Below, one piece after another: positions 1-8,148 of a stretch of 64,000 bases of DNA. The DNA comes from Streptomyces xanthophaeus (GTDB lineage Bacteria > Actinomycetota > Actinomycetes > Streptomycetales > Streptomycetaceae), in contig NZ_JOFT01000039.1 of NCBI RefSeq assembly GCF_000725805.1, forward strand, positions 1 through 64,000, read 5' to 3'. The position numbers were made by a program, and so were the translations under genes. The notes beneath the pieces were generated by a model. It was not told where the DNA came from. It did not search any database and saw only the letters and a program-made list of their open reading frames with translations. How positions within the stretch are numbered: the stretch's first letter is position 1; every line of letters begins with the position of its first letter.

Positions 1-98
1 ACGACCCGGCCGACGAGCGCGTGGTCTCGCACATCTCCTCCACCGCCATCGAAGGCGGCACCGCACACCCCGAACTGAAGCTCATCGCGACGAACTGA
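1..98 (+). CDS. C-terminal fragment of an unidentified protein
   Basis: The reading frame that enters the window ends at a TGA at 96-98. The last 31 residues can be read (…ERVVSHISS…GGTAHPELKLIATN) and have normal Streptomyces codon bias, so this is probably the end of a real gene whose start lies outside the window. The fragment is too short to name. I compared it from memory with the C-termini of the menaquinone enzymes MqnA, MqnC and MqnE and found no match. The next gene starts only 7 nt downstream, so the two are probably cotranscribed. Confidence 0.55.
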   Translation, partial: DPADERVVSHISSTAIEGGTAHPELKLIATN

Positions 99-105
99 CC
101 CTGCC

Positions 106-750
106 GTGCTGACGCTTCACACCGCCGAACTCCTCGTCGCCGGGCCGGGCGCCGTCCCGCTGCCCGGCGGTGCGGTGCTCGTCGAAGGAGACCGGATCGC
201 CCGCGTGGGAACGTACGCGTCCCTCGGCGCGGCCTATCCGCACGCCCGCGCCCGCCGCTGGCCCGGAGTGCTCACCCCGGGCCTGTTCGTCCGCGGGGCG
301 GACGCCCTGCTGGAGCGGACGTACTACCCGGACGACCCCTACGAGGTCACCGAGCTCGGCAGCGAGCCGATCCGCGGGGAAGCCGAGCTGGACGCGCTGA
401 AGATGACCGAGGCGCGCTGGGGCAACAGCGCCCGCCGCGGCACGCAGAAGCTGCTGGCCCGCGGGGTGGTGGCGGTGACCGGCCGCCTCACGGTCCCGGC
501 GGTGCGCACGGCGGTGGTCCGCTCGGGTCTGACGGCCCTGCCCCCGGCCCCGTACGAGGGGCAGCCCTCGCTGGACCCGTTCGCCGGACGGGACACGGCC
601 GGACAGGCCTTCCACGGGGTCCTGGAGGAAGGCGTCCCGGCCCGCTTCGCGGTCTTCGCGGTCGCGGACGAGGCGGAGTTGCTGGTGCGGGGCGCGACCA
701 CCTGCGTGGCCACGGTCATCGGGGGCCGGCTGCTCCACCGCCGTCGCTGA
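106..750 (+). CDS. Imidazolonepropionase-like composite-domain protein
   Basis: This 214-residue protein has a GTG start 7 nt after the preceding stop. Its N-terminus looks like the small beta-sandwich that frames metal-dependent amidohydrolases (AELLVAGPG, then GGAVLVEGDRIARVG), followed by GVLTPGLFVRGAD. Its end also fits that domain (TTCVATVIGGRLLHRR). A catalytic amidohydrolase would have an HxH metal motif just after the TPG segment. None is present, and at 214 residues there is no room for a full TIM barrel. It is therefore probably a non-catalytic relative of the HutI/urease superfamily. Streptomyces genomes carry annotated proteins of this type. Function is unknown. The last 35 bp overlap the convergent LuxR-type gene. 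Confidence 0.75.
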   Translation: MLTLHTAELLVAGPGAVPLPGGAVLVEGDRIARVGTYASLGAAYPHARARRWPGVLTPGLFVRGADALLERTYYPDDPYEVTELGSEPIRGEAELDALKMTEARWGNSARRGTQKLLARGVVAVTGRLTVPAVRTAVVRSGLTALPPAPYEGQPSLDPFAGRDTAGQAFHGVLEEGVPARFAVFAVADEAELLVRGATTCVATVIGGRLLHRRR

Positions 751-1036
751 GGCGCGGCGGGCCGCCCGCGGACTCCCGGGCCAGGGCCGCCAGCAGGCAG
801 GCCTGGAGGCGGCTGATCCCGCCCAGCTTGGCCCGGATGTTGACCACGTGGAACTTGACCGTGCTGACGGACAGCTGGAGTTCCCCGGCGAGCTCCGCGT
901 TGGAGGCTCCGGTCGCCAGGCACAGGAACACCGCCGACTCCTGTTCGGTGAGCTGGGCCGTGGACGGAGCTTCCCGCCGGGCCCCTTCCCCGTCCGGCGG
1001 GAACCAGGCCGGGACGCTGAAGCTGACGACGCGCAC
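716..1036 (-). CDS. Small LuxR-family HTH DNA-binding protein
   Basis: This protein has 106 residues and a GTG start. A clear GAGGAG ribosome site lies at 1046-1051, 9 nt upstream, and decides the start. Residues about 27-85 form a LuxR/GerE-type helix-turn-helix (LTEQESAVFLCLATGASNAE, then LSVSTVKFHVVNIRAKLG). There is no receiver domain or ligand-binding domain, so it is a stand-alone DNA-binding module like other small actinobacterial LuxR proteins. Its 3' end overlaps the end of the convergent gene by 35 bp. Target genes are unknown. Confidence 0.82.
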   Translation of the reverse strand: MRVVSFSVPAWFPPDGEGARREAPSTAQLTEQESAVFLCLATGASNAELAGELQLSVSTVKFHVVNIRAKLGGISRLQACLLAALARESAGGPPRLSDGGGAAGPR

Positions 1037-1090
1037 GGTTGACCACTCCTCGCCCCCGGCCGGGCCACGGTGCGGCCCGGCTCTCCCTGC

Positions 1091-2008
1091 CTAAGGGACG
1101 CGCGGGCCCGACAGATAGGTTCCGTCGCCGTCGAACGGCCAGGCGTTGGACTTGCAGCCGAGCAGTCCCTTGATCTGCTGCATCATCGCCGGTGCGGGCT
1201 TTCCGGGGCCCGGGCAGGTCTCGTGCTCGCGGCCCAGTTCGTGGCCGACCTCGTGGTTGACGATCAGCGCCCGGTACTCCTCCACGGTGCCGCTGAACTG
1301 GGGCGAGCCCTCCTGCCAGCGCTTGAGGTTCACCACGACCGTGTGCCCGGCCCGGCAGTTGGTCTCGCCGATCAGCTCGGGGGTGACCACCTCGCAGAGC
1401 CGGTCGGTGGTCGTGGGAGTGGCGATCTTGACGGTGAAGTCCACCGGCTGGCCCGCTCCGACGAGCTGGAAGCCGTACGCCGGGTCCCTGGTCCAGCCGC
1501 GCGGGTCGCCCAGGATCTTCTCCACGGCGCGGGCGGCGGTGTCCGGGTCGACCCCGCTGCCCTCCTCGGTCTCCAGCCGCCAGCGCAGCGCGGTCCCCTT
1601 GCCCTGGGGCTGCCCGGAGGCCGCGGACGCCGCGAAGGTGCCCGGCTTGGCGGGCGCCGGGGCGGAGGCGGAGGCCGCGGGCGTGGGCGAGGCCGGGGCG
1701 GGCGCGGCCGGGGACGACGGGGCGGCGGTGGAGGGGGCGGGGCCGGGGGAGCGCTGGCCGCCTTGCGGGGCCGCGTCCGCGCCGTCGCCGGGGGCGGTGG
1801 CGGCGTCCTGCGGCTCCGGCCGGGCCGCCGGGCGCCCGTCCGCGACGGCGGCGGTGTCCTGCGAAGGCACCAGGACGTAGACGGCCGCGGAGGCCGCGAT
1901 CAGTGCCGCCGAGCCGAGGATCGTACGCCGCAGCCGCCTGCGCCGCTCCGCCCGGCGTCTGGCGCGCGGGCTGAGGCGGGAGCGACCGTCGGTATGGCCT
2001 GCCGGCAT
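1091..2008 (-). CDS. DUF3152 membrane-anchored metzincin-like protein
   Basis: I chose the ATG at 2008 (305 residues) because it has an AGAGGG ribosome site about 8 nt upstream. An in-frame ATG at 2047 has none. A very basic N-terminus ([14 protein letters not shown]) is followed by one hydrophobic segment, roughly residues 29-47, so the protein is probably type II membrane-anchored or secreted. Next comes a Pro/Ala-rich linker of about 85 residues, then a globular C-terminal domain. Residues about 252-262 read [11 protein letters not shown], a perfect HExxHxxGxxH zinc signature of metzincin proteases. The architecture matches DUF3152 proteins of actinomycetes. Protease activity is inferred from the motif only. 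It is divergent from menG. Confidence 0.82.
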   Translation of the reverse strand: MPAGHTDGRSRLSPRARRRAERRRRLRRTILGSAALIAASAAVYVLVPSQDTAAVADGRPAARPEPQDAATAPGDGADAAPQGGQRSPGPAPSTAAPSSPAAPAPASPTPAASASAPAPAKPGTFAASAASGQPQGKGTALRWRLETEEGSGVDPDTAARAVEKILGDPRGWTRDPAYGFQLVGAGQPVDFTVKIATPTTTDRLCEVVTPELIGETNCRAGHTVVVNLKRWQEGSPQFSGTVEEYRALIVNHEVGHELGREHETCPGPGKPAPAMMQQIKGLLGCKSNAWPFDGDGTYLSGPRVP

Positions 2009-2285
2009 CGTGAAGCCCTCTGTTCGTGGCGGCCGAGGCCGGACCATGAGCCTGCGGGACCCGGCGGGTGACCCTCACCGGGCCGCATGCCCGCCAGTCA
2101 ACGCGGATCCACCGGGCCCGCGTAACTGTCCTTCGGGCCAGTTGTGCTGCCCCGGCGCCCCGTGTCCGTGGCCGTACGGGCCCGGTGTCCGCAGCGGTGG
2201 AGCCCCCGGCGGGAGCGGGGCCCGGGCCCTGAGAGGATGGGGACGTACCCGACGATCCGCATCGCACCCCGAGGGGCCAACGCCA

Positions 2286-2978
2286 GTGACCCGCGCTTCC
2301 CTGGACAAGCAGCCGCACGAAGTCGCCTCCATGTTCGACGGTGTGGCGGCGAACTACGACCTCACCAACGACGTGATCTCCCTCGGCCAGGCCCGGCTCT
2401 GGCGCAAGGAGGTCGCCAAGGCGGTCGCCGCCCGCCCCGGCCAGCTGGTCCTGGACCTGGCCGCCGGGACGGCGACCTCCTCGCTGCCCTTCGCCGCGGC
2501 CGGCGCGTACGTCGTCCCCTGCGACTTCTCCCTCGGGATGCTCCGCGAGGGCAAGAAGCGCAACCCGTGGCTGCCGCTGACCGCCGGTGACGCGACGAAG
2601 CTCCCGTTCAAGGACGAGGTCTTCGACAGCGTGACGATCTCCTTCGGACTGCGCAACGTCCAGGACACCGACGCGGCCCTGCGCGAGTTGTACCGGGTGA
2701 CCAAGCCCGGCGGCCAGGTCGTCATCTGTGAGTTCTCGCAGCCCACCTGGGCGCCGTTCCGCACCGTCTACATGGAGTACCTGATGCGGGCCCTGCCGCC
2801 CGTGGCCCGGGTGGTCTCCTCCAACCCCGACGCGTACGTCTACCTCGCCGAGTCCGTCCGCGAGTGGCCCGACCAGCCGGCGCTGGCCGCCCTCCTGCAG
2901 AAGGCCGGCTGGTCCAGGACCGCCTGGCGCAACCTCAGCGGCGGCATCGTCGCGCTGCACCGGGGCACCAAGGCCTGA
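2286..2978 (+). CDS. menG: Demethylmenaquinone methyltransferase MenG (UbiE/COQ5 family)
   Basis: This 230-residue SAM-dependent methyltransferase carries out the last ring step of menaquinone synthesis, converting demethylmenaquinone to menaquinone. The family N-terminus is present ([20 protein letters not shown]). The SAM-binding motif I is [11 protein letters not shown] near residue 50. Downstream are the UbiE signatures ISFGLRNV and [19 protein letters not shown]. The GTG at 2286 follows a GAGGGG ribosome site; translation could extend upstream in frame, but that stretch is not family-like. The glutaminase start is only 5 nt after the stop, so the pair is probably cotranscribed. The location beside the menJ-like gene and nuo fits a respiratory quinone role. 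Confidence 0.95.
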   Translation: MTRASLDKQPHEVASMFDGVAANYDLTNDVISLGQARLWRKEVAKAVAARPGQLVLDLAAGTATSSLPFAAAGAYVVPCDFSLGMLREGKKRNPWLPLTAGDATKLPFKDEVFDSVTISFGLRNVQDTDAALRELYRVTKPGGQVVICEFSQPTWAPFRTVYMEYLMRALPPVARVVSSNPDAYVYLAESVREWPDQPALAALLQKAGWSRTAWRNLSGGIVALHRGTKA

Positions 2979-2983
2979 CCGCC

Positions 2984-3913
2984 GTGCCGGACACCGATCC
3001 CCTCGACTACGCGGCCCTGCTGGAGAGCATCGCGAACGACGTGGCGCCGCTGGTGGGCAGCGGCACCCCCGCCGAGTACATCCCGGCGCTGGCGTCTGTG
3101 GACCCGAAGCGGTTCGGCATGGCCGTCGCCGACCTCGAAGGCAACGTCTTCGGGGTGGGGGACTGGCAGGTGCCCTTCTCCACGCAGTCCGTCACCAAGG
3201 TGTTCGCGCTCGCCCTGGCCCTGGCCGAGGGCGGCGACAGCCTGTGGGAGCGGGTCGGCCGGGAGCCCTCCGGCAATCCCTTCAACTCGCTGGTGCAGCT
3301 GGAGTACGAGAACGGCATCCCGCGCAACCCGTTCATCAACGCGGGCGCGCTCGTGGTCACCGACCGGCTCCAGACGCTGACCGGCGACGCGAGCAGCGAA
3401 CTGCTCGGCTTCCTGCGGGAGGAGAGCCAGAACCCGGAGCTGTCCTTCGACGCCGAGGTGGCGGCCTCCGAGCAGGAGCACGGCGACCGCAACGCGGCCG
3501 TGGCGCACTTCATGGCCTCGTACGGGAACATCGACAACCCGGTCCCGGCCCTGCTGGAGCACTACTTCTGGCAGTGCTCCATCGAGATGAGCTGCGCCGA
3601 CCTGGCCCGCGCCGGACGCTTCCTGGCCCGGCACGGGCTGCGGGCCGACGGTTCGCGCCTGCTGACGCGCAGCGAGTCCAAGCAGATCAACGCGGTCATG
3701 CTGACCTGCGGGACGTACGACGCGGCGGGCGAGTTCGCCTACCGCGTCGGGCTGCCCGGCAAGAGCGGGGTGGGCGGCGGGATCGTCGCGGTCGTCCCGG
3801 GCCGGTGCACCGTGGCGGTGTGGAGCCCCGGGCTGGACGCCCGGGGCAACTCCGTCGCGGGTGTGGCGGCCCTCGACCGGTTCACGACCCTGACGGGGCT
3901 CTCGGTCTTCTGA
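2984..3913 (+). CDS. glsA: Glutaminase A
   Basis: This 309-residue serine-dependent beta-lactamase-fold glutaminase hydrolyses glutamine to glutamate and ammonia in the cytoplasm. The family catalytic S-x-x-K appears as FSTQSVTKVFALALAL near residue 68. Other conserved stretches are EPSGNPFNSL, NPFINAGALVV, the Tyr/Asn-rich HFMASYGNIDN, and GLPGKSGVGGGIVAVVPG near the end. Length matches the family (about 310). The GTG start lies 5 nt after the menG stop. The location beside menG has no obvious metabolic logic. Confidence 0.95.
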   Translation: MPDTDPLDYAALLESIANDVAPLVGSGTPAEYIPALASVDPKRFGMAVADLEGNVFGVGDWQVPFSTQSVTKVFALALALAEGGDSLWERVGREPSGNPFNSLVQLEYENGIPRNPFINAGALVVTDRLQTLTGDASSELLGFLREESQNPELSFDAEVAASEQEHGDRNAAVAHFMASYGNIDNPVPALLEHYFWQCSIEMSCADLARAGRFLARHGLRADGSRLLTRSESKQINAVMLTCGTYDAAGEFAYRVGLPGKSGVGGGIVAVVPGRCTVAVWSPGLDARGNSVAGVAALDRFTTLTGLSVF

Positions 3914-3933
3914 GGCCCGGCCCGACCGGCGTC

Positions 3934-4560
3934 CTAGACCTCGGCTACGGCGTCCTGGACCCCGGTCCCCGCTCCGGCACCCGCTCCGGCCTTCTCCAGG
4001 TCCGCGGCGAGCTCCAGCCGGTAGCGGCGGCCCGGGTTTCCGCGCGGGCTGGTGAACTCCTCGGCCACGTCCATCCCGAGGCGTTCCGCGACCGCCACCG
4101 AACGGGTGTTGCGGGCGTCGATCATCGCGACGACGTGCGGTACGCCTGCCTCGCGCACCCGCTCGACGGTGGCGAGGGCGGCGGCGTACGCGTACCCGCG
4201 GCCCCAGTGCTCGCGGCCGAGCCGCCAGCCGATCTCGGTCTCGCCGACCGGACCCCAGTCCAGGGGCCAGGGCTGGGCCCCGGTGAAGCCGATCACCGTG
4301 CCTTCCGCGTCCAGCAGGGTCCACAGGCAGTAGCCGAGCTGGGCGTCGTGCATGCGCTGGCGCGCGGTGAACTCCTCGTACGCGGACAGTTCGGCGGGCC
4401 CGCCCAGGAATTCCATGACGTCGGAGTCGTCGAAGATGCGGTGCCAGGCGTGCGCGTCCTCGTCCGTCGGCACGCGCAGCCGTACGGGAGGGAGCGACCG
4501 GGCCGGGGCGCCCGACGCGGACGCGGGCGTGGGCAGGGCTGAGCTGGGCGAGCTGGTCAA
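3934..4560 (-). CDS. GNAT-family N-acetyltransferase (RimJ/RimL type)
   Basis: This 208-residue protein starts with TTG at 4560, with AAGGG about 9 nt upstream. The N-terminal 25 residues are a Ser/Ala/Pro-rich tail. The GNAT fold follows, with RLRVPTDEDAHAWHRIFDDS, then TEIGWRLGREHWGRGYAYAA, which is the acetyl-CoA pyrophosphate-binding loop (G-x-G-Y-A) around residue 125. The motif B-like stretch is DARNTRSVAVAERLGM. Proteins of this type acetylate N-terminal amines, antibiotics or small amines. The substrate cannot be read from the sequence. It is divergent from the menJ-like gene, with a 97-bp spacer. Confidence 0.9.
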   Translation of the reverse strand: MTSSPSSALPTPASASGAPARSLPPVRLRVPTDEDAHAWHRIFDDSDVMEFLGGPAELSAYEEFTARQRMHDAQLGYCLWTLLDAEGTVIGFTGAQPWPLDWGPVGETEIGWRLGREHWGRGYAYAAALATVERVREAGVPHVVAMIDARNTRSVAVAERLGMDVAEEFTSPRGNPGRRYRLELAADLEKAGAGAGAGTGVQDAVAEV

Positions 4561-4657
4561 CGGGGAGACCCTTCTGATCGCTATCTCTCTCGCTGCATAG
4601 ACTGCACATGTCCGGTGCCGCCTGGCACCCTATATCGAGCCTTCGGGAGACCCAGCC

Positions 4658-5941
4658 GTGACCGAGCCCCTCTCCGAACACTCCGCGGATGTGATCGTCG
4701 TCGGTGCCGGGCCCGCCGGCGCGACCACCGCGTACTACCTCGCCAAGGCCGGACTCGACGTACTGCTGTTGGAGAAGACGGCGTTCCCGCGCGAGAAGGT
4801 CTGCGGCGACGGACTGACCCCGCGCGCCACCAAGCAGTTGGTGTCGATGGGCATCGACATCTCGGAAGAGGCCGGCTGGCTGCGGAACAAGGGCCTGCGG
4901 ATCATCGGCGGCGGCCAGCGGCTCCAGCTGGACTGGCCGGAACTCGCCTCCTTCCCGGACTACGGACTCGTGCGCAAGCGCGACGACTTCGACGAGACCC
5001 TGGCCCGGCAGGCGCAGAAGGCCGGCGCGCGGCTGTACGAGCGCTGCAACGTCGGCGAGCCCGTCCGTGACCCGCGCACCGGCCACATCACCGGTGTGCA
5101 GGCGAAGCTGGGTGAGGAGAAGGTCCCGGTCACCTTCAGCGCCCCGCTGGTCGTCGCGGCCGACGGCAACTCCTCCCGGCTGTCCCTGGCGATGGGTCTG
5201 CACCGGCGCGAGGACCGTCCGATGGGCGTCGCGGTCCGTACGTACTTCACCTCGCCCCGGCACGACGACGACTACCTGGAGTCGTGGCTGGAGCTGTGGG
5301 ACCGGCGCGGCGCCGAGGACCGGCTGCTGCCCGGCTACGGCTGGGTCTTCGGCATGGGTGACGGCACGTCCAACGTGGGCCTCGGCATCCTCAACTCCTC
5401 GTCCGCCTTCAAGGAGCTGGACTGGCGCGAGGTCCTCAAGGCCTGGTGCGCGTCCATGCCGGAGGACTGGGGCTACACCCCGGAGAACATGACGCAGCCG
5501 ATCCGCGGCGCGGCCCTGCCGATGGCCTTCAACCGGCAGCCGCACTACACCAAGGGCCTGCTGCTGGTCGGTGACGCGGGCGGCCTGGTCAACCCGTTCA
5601 ACGGCGAGGGCATCGCCTACGCCATGGAGTCGGGGCAGATCGCGGCCGAGGTCATCGTGCAGGCGCACGCCCGGTCCACCCCGGCCCTGCGCGAACTGGC
5701 CCTGCACTCGTACCCGAAGGTGCTCAAGGAGACGTACGGCGGCTACTACACGCTGGGCCGCGCCTTCGTGAAGCTGATCGGCAACCCGAAGGTCATGAAG
5801 GTCGCCACGCAGCGCGGCCTGACCCACCCGCTGCTGATGAAGTTCACGCTGAAGATGCTGGCGAACCTGACCGACCCGACGGGCGGCGACGCGATGGACC
5901 GCATCATCAACGGCCTCTCGAAGGTGGCCCCGAAGGCCTAG
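4658..5941 (+). CDS. Geranylgeranyl-reductase-family FAD oxidoreductase, probable menaquinone reductase (MenJ-like)
   Basis: This 427-residue flavoprotein probably saturates one or more isoprene units of the menaquinone side chain, as the mycobacterial homologue MenJ does. Residues 10-40 hold the FAD-binding Rossmann motif VVGAGPAGATTAYYL. The second flavin motif is LLLVGDAGGLVNPFNGEGIA near residue 305. The geranylgeranyl-reductase signature PREKVCGDGLTPRA is at about residue 48. The GTG start follows CGGGAGA by 8 nt. The gene lies between menG and the nuo operon, which supports a role in quinone tailoring, although other prenyl reductions cannot be excluded. A hairpin terminator follows the stop. 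Confidence 0.88.
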   Translation: MTEPLSEHSADVIVVGAGPAGATTAYYLAKAGLDVLLLEKTAFPREKVCGDGLTPRATKQLVSMGIDISEEAGWLRNKGLRIIGGGQRLQLDWPELASFPDYGLVRKRDDFDETLARQAQKAGARLYERCNVGEPVRDPRTGHITGVQAKLGEEKVPVTFSAPLVVAADGNSSRLSLAMGLHRREDRPMGVAVRTYFTSPRHDDDYLESWLELWDRRGAEDRLLPGYGWVFGMGDGTSNVGLGILNSSSAFKELDWREVLKAWCASMPEDWGYTPENMTQPIRGAALPMAFNRQPHYTKGLLLVGDAGGLVNPFNGEGIAYAMESGQIAAEVIVQAHARSTPALRELALHSYPKVLKETYGGYYTLGRAFVKLIGNPKVMKVATQRGLTHPLLMKFTLKMLANLTDPTGGDAMDRIINGLSKVAPKA

Positions 5942-5966
5942 GGCCGGGCCCAGGAGGAGTCCGGAG

Positions 5967-6004
5967 GGGGCGCGGGCCGGTTCTGCCGGTTCCGCGCCCC
6001 TTTC
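5967..6004 (+). terminator. Hairpin terminator after the menJ-like gene
   Basis: A perfect 9-bp stem pairs 5967-5975 (GGGGCGCGG) with 5992-6000 (CCGCGCCCC), with a TTT run just after. It lies between the convergent menJ-like gene and the small membrane protein gene and may serve both. Confidence 0.7.
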
Positions 6005-6007
6005 GTG

Positions 6008-6286
6008 TCAGTCCTGCGCCCCGGAGCCGTCCGGGGCGGTGTGCACGGCGCGTACGGAGCGGGCCACCAGCACCAGTCCGCACAGCAGGAGGGCCGCGGA
6101 GGCGCTCCAGCCGAGAGCCAGGGCCAGCGGGTGCCCCGGCTTGTCCCAGGGGCGGGCGGTGGTCAGCAGCCAGCCGCCCACGGCCAGCAGGCCCAGCCCG
6201 AGCGCCGCGGGCGCCGCGGTGGGGTCGGCGCTGCGGTCGTCGGTGCGCTCGCCGGTGCCGTGGTCCTCGTCCGGCAGTCCGCTCAC
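6008..6286 (-). CDS. Small two-helix membrane protein, unknown function
   Basis: I placed the start at the GTG at 6286 because GGAGG lies about 10 nt upstream; this gives a 92-residue protein. A charged N-terminal third (DEDHGTGERTDDRSAD) is followed by two hydrophobic segments, AALGLGLLAVGGWLL and LALGWSASAALLLCGLVLVA, separated by a short loop. It looks like an integral membrane protein with no recognisable domain. It stands alone between two hairpin terminators. Confidence 0.65.
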   Translation of the reverse strand: MSGLPDEDHGTGERTDDRSADPTAAPAALGLGLLAVGGWLLTTARPWDKPGHPLALALGWSASAALLLCGLVLVARSVRAVHTAPDGSGAQD

Positions 6287-6385
6287 GGACCACCACCTCC
6301 AGGTCTCGAACGTCAGGGCGCGCCCGGCCATCTTCTCAGGGGGCTCCGGGGCTGCGGCACCCCGGGCGCGGTGGTCCGGGCAGGC

Positions 6386-6432
6386 CGAAAGGCCGGTACT
6401 CCGCCCCCGAGCGGGGGAGTACCGGCCTTTCG
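6386..6432. terminator. Strong bidirectional hairpin terminator
   Basis: Bases 6386-6402 and 6416-6432 form a perfect 17-bp stem, with AAA on one side and TTT on the other, around a GC-rich loop. On the minus strand it follows the NlpC/P60 gene, whose stop is at 6459. Confidence 0.85.
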
Positions 6433-6458
6433 TGGTGCCGTGGTCTTCCGAGCGGGGC

Positions 6459-7331
6459 TCAGAGGATGCGGACGGCGCCCGACGGCTTGTCGTAGTTCAT
6501 GTTGGTCTCGACGATGCCCGTGCTGGGGTTCTGCGCGCCGATGAACTTGCCGCCGCCGGAGTAGATGGCGACGTGGTACGAGCCGCTGCGGCTGCCCCAG
6601 TAGAGGATGTCGCCCGGCTGGAGGTTGCTCAGCGAGACGGAGGTGCCCATGGAGGACTGGGCGCCGGAGACGCGCGGCAGGGTGATGCCGGCGGCGCGGT
6701 ACGCGGCCTGCACGAGGCCGGAGCAGTCGTACGAGGAGGGGCCGGTGCCGCCTCGGACGTACGCCTTGCCGACCTGGGCGCGGGCGAAGTTCACGATGGC
6801 GGCGGCGGAGCCGGTGGCCGGCGCGGAGACGTAGTTGCCGCTCTCCTTGCTCGGGGTGGCGGCGGTGTTGCCGGAGCCCGTGGAGCCGTTGGAGGTGGCC
6901 TTGGTGCTCAGCGAGGCGCGGGCGGAGCTGCGGTTGGCGCGCTCGGCCTCGGCCTTGCGGGCCTCCTCCTCCTGAGCCTTCTTCTCCGAGTCGGCCTTCT
7001 GCTGGGCGTCTTCCTTCGCCTTCTTCGCCTCGGCGGCAGCGCCGGTGCGGGCGCTCTCCTCCTGGGCGGTCAGTTCGCCCTCGACGGCGGCCGAGCGGGT
7101 GTTCTCGGCGGCGGTGGTGACGGCGGAGGAGACCTCGGCGGCCAGGTCCACGTCGAGGACCGGCATTTCGAGCGTCGTCTCGGCCACGGGCTCGGCGGAC
7201 GGGGTCGCACTCGCGGTGCCGGCCATCGCCAGGGTGCTGAGGACGCCACCGGCAACTCCGGCGCGGACCGCGAGCTTCGAGGCGCTGCGGCGGGGCTTCC
7301 GGTGGCTGGGTATGTGAGCGGTGTGGGACAT
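6459..7331 (-). CDS. Secreted NlpC/P60 cell-wall endopeptidase
   Basis: The ATG at 7331 gives a 290-residue protein with a normal Sec signal peptide (basic RKPRRSASK, then a hydrophobic stretch ending TASATPSA near residue 43). Residues about 75-145 are a Lys/Glu/Ala-rich coiled coil (EAKKAKEDAQQKADSEKK). The C-terminal NlpC/P60 domain contains the catalytic Cys in YDCSGLVQAAY and the catalytic His in SGSYHVAIYSG. Enzymes of this type cut the peptide stems of peptidoglycan in growth, sporulation or autolysis. No recognisable c-di-AMP riboswitch precedes it, although such elements often control this family in actinomycetes. Confidence 0.92.
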   Translation of the reverse strand: MSHTAHIPSHRKPRRSASKLAVRAGVAGGVLSTLAMAGTASATPSAEPVAETTLEMPVLDVDLAAEVSSAVTTAAENTRSAAVEGELTAQEESARTGAAAEAKKAKEDAQQKADSEKKAQEEEARKAEAERANRSSARASLSTKATSNGSTGSGNTAATPSKESGNYVSAPATGSAAAIVNFARAQVGKAYVRGGTGPSSYDCSGLVQAAYRAAGITLPRVSGAQSSMGTSVSLSNLQPGDILYWGSRSGSYHVAIYSGGGKFIGAQNPSTGIVETNMNYDKPSGAVRIL

Positions 7332-7906
7332 GAGAACAACCGCTATCAGGGGGTCCGGGTTCCCTTCAAGAAACGTGGGTTGCGCCACAGTTGTGCGCGA
7401 AGGGTGCTAACCGGGCGCGTCGCGCAGCGTTTTGACGCCGTAACGGGCGAATCGGACACGCCTGCACAGGGCTGTGATCATGGGGTTTCCGCAATAAGTC
7501 CCAATTGATCCTCGGCCTAGCATCCCTACGGACAGTTGGCCAAGCCCTCTTTCGGTAGCACCGATTCCGAGTGACGCAGGTCACATCCGGGCAGCCCTGT
7601 GCGGACGCTGTGACCCGGCCGTGCCCTCGTTGTGAAGGGATCGCCGCACAACCGCTGCGGGAGGGGTGCGCGCGGGTTCGTGAACGGACGCACACGGGGG
7701 TGGCCGCCGCGCCCTGCGCGTGCCCCGCGTCCACCTCCGTATGCGCGGTTTCCCCCGACCGGGCGACGCGAAATCCTTTATCACGACCGCCAGCGGGATA
7801 CCAATTTGCCTGCACGGGCCACCGTTTGATAGGGCGACGCGCTCCCTACCTGCGGTAACGAGCTTGGATGTCACCTTTGGTGATCATGTGGCTGCTTCGC
7901 GTACGA

Positions 7907-7990
7907 AGATCACCACTCATCGGACTTCATGATCGTTCGTCAGGTGGTGGAGATCACAAACTCGTTGTTGTTACCCGTGTCGCAGATCAC
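7907..7990 (+). repeat. Three direct AGATCAC heptamers upstream of nuoA
   Basis: Exact AGATCAC copies start at 7907, 7951 and 7984, spaced 44 and 33 bp apart, both multiples of 11. A related TGATCATG is at 7881-7888 and ATGATCG is at 7929-7935. The phasing would put the sites on one face of the helix. It may be an activator or repressor binding array, but no known regulator is assigned. Confidence 0.45.
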
Positions 7991-8024
7991 AGACGAGCGG
8001 GCATAAGATGCGCAGCAGTCCGGC

Positions 8025-8042
8025 TTGTGAACTGCCTCACAT
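8025..8042. promoter_or_regulatory. Probable Rex (NADH/NAD+ sensor) operator upstream of nuoA
   Basis: The sequence TTGTGAACTGCCTCACAT matches the Streptomyces Rex operator TTGTGAA-N4-TTCACAA at 12 of 14 defined positions. It lies about 105 bp upstream of the nuoA start and just downstream of a possible -10 at 8004-8009, where a bound repressor would block initiation. Rex releases DNA when NADH is high, so this site would induce complex I when NADH accumulates. Confidence 0.65.
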
Positions 8043-8148
8043 GTACACGATCTTCGCGAGGCGGGGCACTTCCCTCAGCTCCCGCTGGGGGACACCCCAG
8101 CCGGTGCAGCGGTCCAACGGTCAAGGACGACTGGAAGGAGCGAGGAGC

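Larger units (their letters stand above)
7332..8148. promoter_or_regulatory. 817-bp divergent regulatory region between the P60 gene and nuoA
   Basis: No convincing gene lies here. On the minus strand a weak sigma-70-like pair (TTGGCC, 18 nt, TAGGCC, near 7516-7545) could drive the P60 gene. On the plus side the region holds three AGATCAC heptamers, a possible -10 TAAGAT at 8004-8009, and a Rex-like palindrome at 8025-8042. The length suggests that nuoA has a long leader or more than one promoter. The nuoA ribosome site AAGGAG is at 8135-8140. Confidence 0.6.

Noticed and set aside
1..98. Assignment of the left partial gene to mqnC or another menaquinone gene
   Set aside because: The visible C-terminus does not match what I know of MqnA, MqnC or MqnE ends. 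Only 31 residues are available.
2840..5827. Open frame of 995 codons on the minus strand
   Set aside because: It is antisense to glsA and the menJ-like gene, and its composition (Arg/Gly/Pro/Ala/Val, no domains) is the usual shadow of high-GC coding DNA.
7332..7560. Possible c-di-AMP (ydaO) riboswitch ahead of the NlpC/P60 gene
   Set aside because: This family is often under that riboswitch, but the leader on the minus strand lacks the conserved core blocks (GGGGAA-type and the GTCAGCTAACCTCG-type segment).
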